32,068 nucleotides of DNA from the NCBI GenBank assembly GCA_016793585.1, contig JAEUJR010000836.1, positions 1-32,068 of the forward strand, given 5' to 3'. Origin of the DNA: Archangium sp. Its GTDB lineage: Bacteria; Myxococcota; Myxococcia; Myxococcales; Myxococcaceae. This document shows positions 1-7,383 of the stretch, piece by piece (the first letter of the stretch is position 1; each line of letters opens with the position of its first letter). Position numbers and translations under genes: made by a program. The notes under the pieces were generated by a model. It ran no database searches and was not told where the DNA came from. It was given only the letters and a program-made list of their open reading frames with translations.

Positions 1-1235
1 GCGAGCACGTCGGTGAGCGCGCTGGTCTCGATCTGCGGAATGTTCACCGGCTCCTGCTTCTGGAAGATGCAGGCCTTCATGCAGTCGTTGCAGATGCGGT
101 GACCGGTGCCCGGGCACATCGGGTTGTCGAGCATCACCATCGCGAGCGAGGCGAGTGAGTCTCCGCGCGACTTGAGCAGGTGCATCTCGCTGATGCGTTC
201 TTCGAGCGGGCAGCCAGCGAGCGGAATGCCGAGCGCGTTCTTCTTGAACGTGTGCTTCGCGCCGGGCTCCTTGTCTTTGATGCCCTTGCTGCACGAGTCC
301 TTCTCGCGCTCGTGGCAGACGACGCAGTAGTCGACCTCGTTCATCACCTCGCGCAGGCCGTAGCGCTGATCGGTGAGCGCGAAGCCGTCGCGGCGCCGCA
401 GGTGCACGTCGGGGCCTTCGAGCGTCTCTGGCTTCGAGGCGTCGGGCACCTTCAGCTCGACGAGCTTGTCGGGAATGAGCGGGAGCGGCTGGCGAATGGT
501 GCTCCAGCCGTGGAACGTGTGCGTGAAGCTGGCGCGCGCCCAGGTCCACCGATCGGCGAGCGAGAGCAGCCCGCGCACCTGCGTCAGGTCGTCGCCCACC
601 AGCGTGGAGCCGAACGCGTCGGCGCCGGCCTTCGTCGACAGCAGCGCGGTGCGAAGCGTCGCCCACCGCGCGACCGCCGCCTCGGAGCTCTTGTGGCCAC
701 CGAAGTGCCGCTCCACCTGCATCAGGGTGAGCACTGCTTCTGCGAGCGCGCGTTCGTGATCGACGCCGTGGTGCAGGTGCCCATCGGGAACGGGAGGGAG
801 CACCGCGCCGAAGCCCAGCTCGAGCAGCAGCGCCATGCGCCCGTCGAGCGCCGGCAGTTCGTCACGCGTCGGGCGATCGACCGAGCCCTTCTTGAAGACG
901 CGCCGGGTGACGAACTCGCGCTTGAACTCGAACAGGCCGAGCTCCTTCGTCAACGAGGTCGACAACGCGCCGAGCTCTTTGTCGAGGCGGAACAGCCGGC
1001 TGACGAACTTCGAGGTGAAGGCTGCGACCGCGACGAGCAGGTCGGACTCCTGTGGACCCGGGAGGCCTCCGCGCGGCGTGCCGGCGAGCATCGCGCTGCG
1101 GTAGCGGTCGTACTGAATGGCGACGTCGGGAGAGAGCGCGCGCAGTTCCATGAGGAACCGGCCGTAGAGCCGCTCGAGCCCTGCAGGTGCGTACAGATCG
1201 TCGAAAGAGAAGCCGTCGATGCCCAGCGAAAACAT
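1..1235 (-). CDS. FAD-dependent oxidoreductase with Fe-S N-terminal part (partial, runs off left edge)
   Basis: The first 411 codons of a minus-strand gene are present; the rest lies beyond base 1. Translation starts at ATG 1235 (MFSLGIDGFSF) and stays open to the edge. The N-terminal 300 residues match nothing I know. A Cys-rich part follows: CVVCH at residues 304-308, then C374-x7-C382-x2-C385-x3-C389, and the phrase KQEPVNIPQIET. The spacing and the 'ACxxxxxEPVNI' run resemble the [4Fe-4S] N-terminal domain of glutamate synthase small subunit and dihydropyrimidine dehydrogenase, which precedes FAD/NAD(P)-binding domains. I infer that a pyridine-nucleotide-disulfide oxidoreductase-like part follows off the edge. 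CVVCH could bind c-type haem, but no signal peptide is visible, so an Fe-S role is likelier. The gene diverges from the GT2 gene, with 91 bases between. The call is family-level only. Confidence 0.55.
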   Translation of the reverse strand, partial: MFSLGIDGFSFDDLYAPAGLERLYGRFLMELRALSPDVAIQYDRYRSAMLAGTPRGGLPGPQESDLLVAVAAFTSKFVSRLFRLDKELGALSTSLTKELGLFEFKREFVTRRVFKKGSVDRPTRDELPALDGRMALLLELGFGAVLPPVPDGHLHHGVDHERALAEAVLTLMQVERHFGGHKSSEAAVARWATLRTALLSTKAGADAFGSTLVGDDLTQVRGLLSLADRWTWARASFTHTFHGWSTIRQPLPLIPDKLVELKVPDASKPETLEGPDVHLRRRDGFALTDQRYGLREVMNEVDYCVVCHEREKDSCSKGIKDKEPGAKHTFKKNALGIPLAGCPLEERISEMHLLKSRGDSLASLAMVMLDNPMCPGTGHRICNDCMKACIFQKQEPVNIPQIETSALTDVL

Positions 1236-1326
1236 GCGCCGCACCTAGCACACGGGCTTTCCGGTTCCGTTCTCCCGCACGGGCTGGCCTGAACGTGGGC
1301 TCACCGCACGAAGAAGCACTGGAATC

Positions 1327-2349
1327 ATGTCGATCCACGAGAAGGTTCTGCTAGGTCGCCACGCGATGCCTGCGTCCATCGACCTGTCGGTCGTCGTCCC
1401 GTTCTACCAGGAAGAAGACAACGCCAAAGCGCTCTACACCGAGCTCAAGGGCGTGCTCGACACGTTCGGGCGTGAGTACGAGATGATCTTCGTCGACGAC
1501 GGCTCGACGGACAAAACGTACGGCGTGCTCGAAGAGATCGCGAAGGCCGATCACAAGGTCGTGCTGGTGAGGTTCCGGCGCAACTTCGGGCAGACGGCGG
1601 CGCTGGCGGCCGGCATCGAGCGCGCGAAGGGCAACGTGGTCGTCCCCATGGACGGCGACCTGCAGAACGACCCCGCCGAGATTCCGAAGATGCTGGCGAA
1701 GATGGCCGAGGGCTACGAGTGCGTCTCGGGCTGGCGCAAGAACCGCCAGGACTCGGGCCTGCGCGTGCTGCCGTCGAAGGTGGCCAACGGGCTCATCTCG
1801 TGGCTGTCGGGCGTGCAGCTGCACGACTACGGCTGCACCCTGAAGGCCTACCGCCGCGACGTCATCGAAGGCGTGCGCCTGTACGGCGAGATGCACCGCT
1901 TCATTCCCATCTACGCGCACTGGCAGGGCGCCCGCGTCACCGAGATGGTGGTGAACCACCGCGCGCGCGTGGCCGGCGTGTCGAAGTACGGCTTCGGTCG
2001 CATTCCGCGCGTGGTGCTCGACCTCATCGTCGTGAAGTTCCTCTTCCAGTACCTCACCAAGCCCATCTACGTGTTCGGCGGCTTCGGCATGGTGTCGCTG
2101 GTGCTGTCGATGCTCGCGCTCATGGCGGCGGTGGGCCTCAAGCTGGCCGGCCTCAAGGACTTCGTGAGCACGCCGCTGCCGCTGTTCTCGGGCATCTCGG
2201 GCCTGATCGGCATTCAGGCCGTGCTGACGGGGTTGCTGGCCGAGGTGCTCATTCGCACGTACTACGAGAGCCAGAACAAGCGGCCGTATCTGGTGGGCTC
2301 CGTCATCGAGAAGGGTGAGACGAAGGCGCCGGAACGCAGCAGGGAGTGA
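1327..2349 (+). CDS. GT2 family glycosyltransferase, polyprenyl-phosphate sugar transferase type (DPM1/GtrB/ArnC-like)
   Basis: A 340-residue inverting GT-A enzyme of family 2 with C-terminal membrane anchors. The N-terminal fold starts SVVVPFYQEEDN (residues 21-32). The nucleotide-binding DDGSTDKT is at 57-64 and the metal-binding MDGDLQNDP, with the DxD at D109/D111, at 108-116. Two hydrophobic segments in the last 100 residues match the GtrB/ArnC layout. Such enzymes move a sugar from a nucleotide donor to undecaprenyl phosphate on the inner face of the inner membrane. The lipid-linked sugar then feeds GT-C enzymes, several of which are encoded downstream. A second in-frame ATG at 1366 lies just before the domain, and neither start has a strong ribosome site. 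asnB begins 3 bases after the stop, so the two genes are probably co-transcribed. Confidence 0.88.
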   Translation: MSIHEKVLLGRHAMPASIDLSVVVPFYQEEDNAKALYTELKGVLDTFGREYEMIFVDDGSTDKTYGVLEEIAKADHKVVLVRFRRNFGQTAALAAGIERAKGNVVVPMDGDLQNDPAEIPKMLAKMAEGYECVSGWRKNRQDSGLRVLPSKVANGLISWLSGVQLHDYGCTLKAYRRDVIEGVRLYGEMHRFIPIYAHWQGARVTEMVVNHRARVAGVSKYGFGRIPRVVLDLIVVKFLFQYLTKPIYVFGGFGMVSLVLSMLALMAAVGLKLAGLKDFVSTPLPLFSGISGLIGIQAVLTGLLAEVLIRTYYESQNKRPYLVGSVIEKGETKAPERSRE

Positions 2350-2352
2350 CCC

Positions 2353-4260
2353 ATGTGCGGCATCGTCGGCTTCGTCACCTCGCAAGCGAAGGCGGAAGAG
2401 CGGGTGGTTCGCGCGATGGCCAACGCCATCAAGCACCGCGGCCCTGACGACGACGGGTTTCACCTCGACGGGCCGTGCGCGCTGGGGTTTCGCCGCCTGT
2501 CGATCATCGATCTCTCGGGCGGGCACCAGCCCATGTCGGCGGCGCACGCGACGATCGTCTTCAACGGAGAGATCTACAACTTTCAGCCGCTGAAGGTGGA
2601 GCTCGAGCAGAAGGGCCACGTCTTCACGAACAAGTCCGACACCGAGGTGATCCTCCGCGGCTACCTCGAGTGGGGCACGGCCGTCTTCGAGCGCATTCAC
2701 GGCATGTTCGGCGTCGCCATCTGGGACGCGAAGCACCAGCGCCTCGTGCTCGCGCGCGACCGCTTCGGCAAGAAGCCGCTCTACGTGGCCGAGGGGGCGT
2801 TCGGGTTCATCTTCGGCTCCGAGCTCAAGGGCCTGCTCGAGCACCCCGCCTGCCCGCGCTCGGTCGACGCGGCGGCGCTGCGCCGGTACCTCGCGTTCGA
2901 CTGCGTGCCGTCGCCAGACTCCATTCTCGAAGGCGTGCGCAAGCTGCCCGAGGGCCACCTCGCCGTGTACGAGAAGGGCCGCCTGCGCGTGGAGCAGTTC
3001 TACCGGGTGCCCGACGCTCCACCGCACTCGTTGCTCGAGCAGTTGCCGGCGTCGATCGACACCGCGTGCGAGCGGCTGCGTGACGAGCTGACCGGCGCGG
3101 TTCGGCGTCGCCTCGTGTCAGACGTTCCACTCGGCGTGTTCCTCTCGGGCGGCATCGACTCGAGCGCGGTGACGGCGCTGGCGGCGAAAGAAGTGCCGCG
3201 GGGCGCGCTCAAGACGTTCAGCATCGGCTTCTCGGAGGCCAGCTTCGACGAGAGCAGCTACGCGCGGCTCGTCGCCAAACAGCTCGGCACCGATCACCAC
3301 GAAGAGACGCTCTCGGCGCAGGCGTGCGTCGATCTCGTGCCGCAGATCGCCGATCAGCTCGACGAGCCGTTTGCCGACCCCTCGTACGTGCCGACGTACC
3401 TGCTCTCGAAGTTCACGCGAAGGCACGTGACGGTGGCGCTCGGTGGAGACGGGGCCGACGAGCTGTTCGCGGGCTACGACAGCTTCCTCGCGCACCCGCT
3501 GGGCGTCGCGTTGGGCCGGCTGCCGCGAGCGCTGTGGAACCAGGCGAGCGCGCTCACCTCGTTGCTGCCGAAGTCGGGCAACTACATGAGCCTCGACTTC
3601 CGGGCCCGCCAGTTCCTCGGTGGGCTGGGCCGGCCGTCGCACCACCGCCACCAGGCGTGGATCGCCTCGTTCACGCCCGAAGCCGTGCAGGAAGTGCTCA
3701 CGCCCCGCTGGCGGGCCGCCGGTGACGGCGTGGCCGACGTCTACGCGCCGCTCGATGCCTTCGCCGCGGGCCGCAAGGAGACGGGCGTCGAGCTGGCCGA
3801 GCGCTTCTACGTTCACTTCTACATGAAGGACGACATCCTCGTGAAAGTGGACCGCGCGTCGATGGCGGCCTCCCTCGAGGTGCGCGCCCCCTTCCTCGAC
3901 ACGCGCGTCGTCGAGTTCGCCATGGGCCTGCCCTTCACGCTCAAGATGCGTGGGCTCACCCGCAAGTGGTTGCTCAAGAAGGCGCTCGAGCCGTTGCTGC
4001 CCGCCGAGATTCTGTACCGCAAGAAGCACGGCTTCGCGTTGCCGGTGGCGGCGTGGCTCAAGGGCCCGCTGCGGCCGCTCATCGAAGAGCTGCTCTCGGA
4101 GCAGGCCGTCGCGCAGGCCGGCTTCTTCGAGCCTCACGTGGTGCGGCGAATGATCGATGAACACGTCAACGGCCGGGTCGATCACCGCAAGCCGTTGTGG
4201 GCGCTGTTGATGTTCGAGCTGTGGCGCCGGCGCTGGCTCGGCAAGGGGACCTCGTCATGA
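2353..4260 (+). CDS. asnB: Asparagine synthase (glutamine-hydrolysing), class B
   Basis: A 635-residue glutamine-dependent amidotransferase of normal family length. The start MCGIVGF gives the N-terminal nucleophile Cys2 after Met removal. Glutamine-binding landmarks R49, NGE 71-73 and D97 are present. The C-terminal synthetase domain has the pyrophosphate loop SGGIDSS at 265-271. The family makes asparagine from aspartate with ATP and glutamine ammonia. Copies inside polysaccharide clusters (WbpS/AsnB type) are thought to amidate uronic acids or amino sugars instead. Here the gene lies between a GT2 transferase and a UDP-glucuronate-epimerase-like gene, so amidation of a uronic acid is a reasonable inference but unproven. 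The stop overlaps the next start as ATGA, indicating translational coupling. Confidence 0.93.
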   Translation: MCGIVGFVTSQAKAEERVVRAMANAIKHRGPDDDGFHLDGPCALGFRRLSIIDLSGGHQPMSAAHATIVFNGEIYNFQPLKVELEQKGHVFTNKSDTEVILRGYLEWGTAVFERIHGMFGVAIWDAKHQRLVLARDRFGKKPLYVAEGAFGFIFGSELKGLLEHPACPRSVDAAALRRYLAFDCVPSPDSILEGVRKLPEGHLAVYEKGRLRVEQFYRVPDAPPHSLLEQLPASIDTACERLRDELTGAVRRRLVSDVPLGVFLSGGIDSSAVTALAAKEVPRGALKTFSIGFSEASFDESSYARLVAKQLGTDHHEETLSAQACVDLVPQIADQLDEPFADPSYVPTYLLSKFTRRHVTVALGGDGADELFAGYDSFLAHPLGVALGRLPRALWNQASALTSLLPKSGNYMSLDFRARQFLGGLGRPSHHRHQAWIASFTPEAVQEVLTPRWRAAGDGVADVYAPLDAFAAGRKETGVELAERFYVHFYMKDDILVKVDRASMAASLEVRAPFLDTRVVEFAMGLPFTLKMRGLTRKWLLKKALEPLLPAEILYRKKHGFALPVAAWLKGPLRPLIEELLSEQAVAQAGFFEPHVVRRMIDEHVNGRVDHRKPLWALLMFELWRRRWLGKGTSS

Positions 4261-5222
4261 ACGTGCTGTTGACCGGAGGCGCAGGCTTCATCGGCTCTCA
4301 CGTGGCCGAAGGGCTCGTCAAACGCGGCGATCGCGTGACGGTGCTCGACTGCTTCGACACCTTCTACGACCCCGCCATCAAGCGGCGCACGGCCGAGCGG
4401 CTCTCGAAGCTGGGCGTCAGCTTCGTCGAGGGCGATCTGCGCAACGTGGCCGACGTCGAGAAGGCGTTCGCCGCGGCAGGGCAGGGCGCGGGCGTGATTC
4501 ACCTCGCGGCGCGCGCGGGCGTGAGGCCCTCCATCGCCCAGCCGCTGCTCTATTCCGAGGTCAACGTCGACGGCACGACGAACATGCTCGAGGCCGCGCG
4601 CAAGGCGAAGGCGTCGCGCTTCGTGTTCGCCTCGTCGTCGTCGGTGTACGGCGCGCGCTCGAACGCTCCGTTCTCGGAGGAAGACCGAATCGATCGGCCC
4701 GTCTCGCCGTACGCGGCCACGAAGATCGCGGGCGAGATGCTCTGCGCGACGTTCGCGCACCTGTACGGCCTCGAGACCTGCGCGCTGCGCTTCTTCACCG
4801 TCTATGGCCCGCGCCAGCGCCCCGACCTCGCGATCGCCAAGTTCGCGCGCCTCATCGGCCGGGGCGACACCGTGCCCTTCTTCGGCGATGGCAAGTCGGC
4901 GCGCGACTACACCTTCGTGAACGACACCGTGCGCGGCGTCATCGCGGCGCTCGATCACTCGTGGAAGCAGTTCGAGGTGCTGAACCTGGGCGGCTCGCGG
5001 CCCGTGACGTTGACCGATCTCGTGACCGGCATCGAGAAGGCGCTGGGCAAGAGCGCGAAGCTCGATCGCCAGCCGGATCAACCGGGCGACGTGCCGCTCA
5101 CCTGCGCGGCCACCGAGAAGGCCGAGAAGCTGCTCGGGTGGAAGGCCACGACGCCCATCGACGAAGGCCTCGCGCGCTTCGCCGAGTGGTTCAAGACGAG
5201 CGAGGCCGACGGCTGGAAGTAA
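4257..5222 (+). CDS. NAD-dependent epimerase, UDP-glucuronate 4-epimerase-like SDR
   Basis: A 321-residue extended short-chain dehydrogenase. GGAGFIG at residues 7-13 binds NAD, and the catalytic pair is Y152-x3-K156 (SPYAATK). The Ser-rich strand FASSSSVYG and the sugar-binding phrase RFFTVYGPRQRPD are also present. LDCFDTFYDPAIK after the second strand resembles the 'DNFNDYYD' signature of UDP-glucuronate 4-epimerases, which make UDP-galacturonate, so I prefer that over UDP-glucose 4-epimerase. The ATG at 4257 is chosen because the Rossmann strand starts directly there, AGGGGA lies 6 bases upstream, and it forms an ATGA overlap with asnB. It probably supplies a uronic acid donor for the surface polysaccharide. 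Confidence 0.88.
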   Translation: MNVLLTGGAGFIGSHVAEGLVKRGDRVTVLDCFDTFYDPAIKRRTAERLSKLGVSFVEGDLRNVADVEKAFAAAGQGAGVIHLAARAGVRPSIAQPLLYSEVNVDGTTNMLEAARKAKASRFVFASSSSVYGARSNAPFSEEDRIDRPVSPYAATKIAGEMLCATFAHLYGLETCALRFFTVYGPRQRPDLAIAKFARLIGRGDTVPFFGDGKSARDYTFVNDTVRGVIAALDHSWKQFEVLNLGGSRPVTLTDLVTGIEKALGKSAKLDRQPDQPGDVPLTCAATEKAEKLLGWKATTPIDEGLARFAEWFKTSEADGWK

Positions 5223-5233
5223 GCTGTCTGGCC

Positions 5234-6274
5234 ATGGCCAAAGCTGCTGCGAAGAAGACCCCGAAGAAGCGTGGTGCCGAGGTGCTGCCGTCTCGCGCGC
5301 TCGAGCACGGCGCCAACGCCTTCGGAGCCAGGTACCTCAAGCCCGGCTTCGCGCTGACCCCCGAGCTCGATCTCGCCTTCGCGCTCGGCCACGGCTCGGC
5401 AATGGGTCCCGTGCGGTTGCTGAGCGATCTCGCTCCCGGCGCGAAGCAGCCCAACTCGTTCACCGAGATCCACCGCAACGTCGCCATCGCATGGCTGCGC
5501 ATGACGAACCCGGTCATCGGCGCTCCCGTCGTGCACGAAGAGAACCCCGCGCCCATCGACGAGGCCGAAGCGCAGAAGCTGTTGCGAAGTCAGCTTCCCC
5601 GGCTCCGTCTGTTGCCCATTCACTTCGCCTCGCTCGAGGCGATGGCCGGCCCCTCGTGCATGCTGCCGGCGTACGTCGACGGGCTCTCGGCCATCGCTGA
5701 TCAGTGGTGGGACAGTGGGCGGCTCGCCGGGTTGTTTCCGCTGCTGTACGGCCTGCTGCTCCGCACGCCACCGAATGAGTCGAACGCCGCCCGCGCGAAG
5801 CTCGAGGCCCTGCTCGAGAAGAAGAAGAAGGCCTTCGCTTCTGCCCAGCTCGACATCTTGCTGCACGGTCGTGAGGGCATCGCGCGCCACGGCTACAAGT
5901 ACAGCCTCAAGTTCAAGTCGTACCAGCGCAACGACAGCGGCGATCCCTCGAACGTGGGCGACCTCTGCTACTGCGACGATGACTCCGAGTTCGTGGCGTC
6001 ACAGTTCCAGGCGCTGTGGGCCGCGTTCAACCACAAGCCGCAGGCCCGCATGATGGGCCCGTCGCCCGCGCGGCTCTTCTTCCTCGGCGGCGAGAAGACG
6101 CTCGAGACCGAGCTGAAGGTGGTTGGCCTCTACGCGGGAACCGTGCAGGCCGAAGCGCTCGCCTCGTACGCCGAGCTCAGGTCACCGCTCGCCGCGAAAT
6201 GCGTGAAGCAGCTCGCGGGAGAGAAATCGAAGGTGAAGGCCGCTGCGACCGAGTGGCTGCAGCAGCACGCCTGA
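5234..6274 (+). CDS. Hypothetical protein with Lys/Ala-rich N-terminus
   Basis: A 346-residue predicted cytoplasmic protein that I do not recognise. It starts at ATG 5234, 11 bases after the epimerase stop. The first 14 residues are basic (KAAAKKTPKK), like a nucleic-acid-binding or unstructured tail. The middle is helical, rich in Leu, Ala and Trp, and has the acidic Cys pair CYCDDD. The last 60 residues look like one or two HEAT-type helical repeats. There is no signal peptide or membrane segment. Its stop (TGA 6272-6274) is one base from the stop of the opposing methyltransferase. Location at the end of a glycan operon is the only functional hint. The reading frame is well supported by codon use. 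Confidence 0.8.
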   Translation: MAKAAAKKTPKKRGAEVLPSRALEHGANAFGARYLKPGFALTPELDLAFALGHGSAMGPVRLLSDLAPGAKQPNSFTEIHRNVAIAWLRMTNPVIGAPVVHEENPAPIDEAEAQKLLRSQLPRLRLLPIHFASLEAMAGPSCMLPAYVDGLSAIADQWWDSGRLAGLFPLLYGLLLRTPPNESNAARAKLEALLEKKKKAFASAQLDILLHGREGIARHGYKYSLKFKSYQRNDSGDPSNVGDLCYCDDDSEFVASQFQALWAAFNHKPQARMMGPSPARLFFLGGEKTLETELKVVGLYAGTVQAEALASYAELRSPLAAKCVKQLAGEKSKVKAAATEWLQQHA

Positions 6275-6275
6275 C

Positions 6276-7262
6276 TCAGCTCGGAATCTGGGCAGTGCCC
6301 GTCCAGCTGTACTTGCGGTGCCAGCGCACCTCGACGTTGCTGAACGGCTTGCCCTCGAACCAGGCCCGCACCTCGTCGCCGCGCAGGTAGTACGCGACGG
6401 GCGTGACGAGCTGGTCGAACACGATGCTGTGCAGCTCATCGAAGGGGAAGTCGTGCATCGAGGCGAAGTACTCGCCGTAGGGCAGGCTGCCGACGAAGGG
6501 GTTCCGCTTCTTGTCGTAGGCCACCTTGATGAGGCCGAAGAGGCCCGCGGTGGGAACGGCCGAGAGCGCCCGCAGCACGTTCGAGTCGAGGCGCGCGGTG
6601 AGCTGCTTGCGCACGGGGTCGACGAAGCGCGTGATCCACTCGTTGTTCTCGTGGCCGTACACCCAGAACACCACGCGGCCGCCGGGCTTCACCTTCGACG
6701 ACAGCGAGAGGAAGCCGGCGCGCGGGTCGGGCAGGTGGTGCAGCACGCCGACCGAGAACGCGAGATCGAACACGCGCTGCACGGGCGGCTGGAGCAGATC
6801 TCCAATCACCACGTGCGCGTTCGGCAGGTGGCGCGTGTTGCGGAAGGCGACGTACGCCGAGGTGCCGAGGTCGACCGAGACGATGGCTTTGACGCCCATG
6901 TTCGCGACGACGTGCGTGTGCCGGCCCTTGCCGCAGCCACCCTCGAAGACGACCTTGTCCTTGAAGTCCTCCTTCGAGACGGGCGCCACCCAGTCGAGGA
7001 ACTGCTTCTCGTAGTAGTCGCGCAGCTCGCTCCAGCGGTGCCACTCCTCGGCGAAACGGTCGGCGGTCTCTTTCTCGAGCGAGGTCGTCGAGCCGGGGAT
7101 GAGCACGGGCACGCCGTCGACGATGTCGTAGCGCTTGCCGCCCTTCGTGGTGAGCACGCCGCGCATCACGTGGCCGTCGGAGGCCGTCTCGGCGCCCGGC
7201 GCGAGCTCGAGCGGTTCATTCGTCTCGGGACACTGCAGCCACTGAAGGACTTCGACGCGCAT
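6276..7262 (-). CDS. Class I SAM-dependent methyltransferase with Trm112-like N-terminal segment
   Basis: A 328-residue protein. Residues 1-55 look like a Trm112/UPF0434-type strand-rich mini-domain (LQCPETNEPLEL ... YDIVDGVPVLIP). Only one of the expected zinc cysteines remains (C11), so metal binding has probably been lost. The methyltransferase core follows, with motif I (FEGGCGKG, about 106-113), an acidic strand end (VSVDLG) and LHHLPDP after strand 4. Fused Trm112-like/methyltransferase proteins are frequent in glycan and secondary-metabolite clusters and often methylate sugars. ATG 7262 is preferred over an upstream extension because the mini-domain begins there and GGAG lies about 11 bases before it. 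It diverges from the GT-C gene at 7384 across 121 bases. Confidence 0.85.
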   Translation of the reverse strand: MRVEVLQWLQCPETNEPLELAPGAETASDGHVMRGVLTTKGGKRYDIVDGVPVLIPGSTTSLEKETADRFAEEWHRWSELRDYYEKQFLDWVAPVSKEDFKDKVVFEGGCGKGRHTHVVANMGVKAIVSVDLGTSAYVAFRNTRHLPNAHVVIGDLLQPPVQRVFDLAFSVGVLHHLPDPRAGFLSLSSKVKPGGRVVFWVYGHENNEWITRFVDPVRKQLTARLDSNVLRALSAVPTAGLFGLIKVAYDKKRNPFVGSLPYGEYFASMHDFPFDELHSIVFDQLVTPVAYYLRGDEVRAWFEGKPFSNVEVRWHRKYSWTGTAQIPS

Positions 7263-7383
7263 GGTGTTCGACTCCAGCTTTGGAAAGTGCGCGCCATGTA
7301 CCCGGTTGGCCCCGGCCTTCCAAGGGAAGGGTGATGGTTTCAGCGGGCCCCGGTGGAGCGCATTGTGTACGGTGCCCGCGCTC

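Noticed and set aside
308..326. c-type cytochrome on the basis of CVVCH
   Set aside because: The protein shows no export signal and the nearby four-Cys set points to an Fe-S domain of the GltD/DPD type.
180..1292. A 370-codon plus-strand open frame at the left edge
   Set aside because: No motif, and the opposite strand carries the Cys motifs and a continuous frame to the edge.
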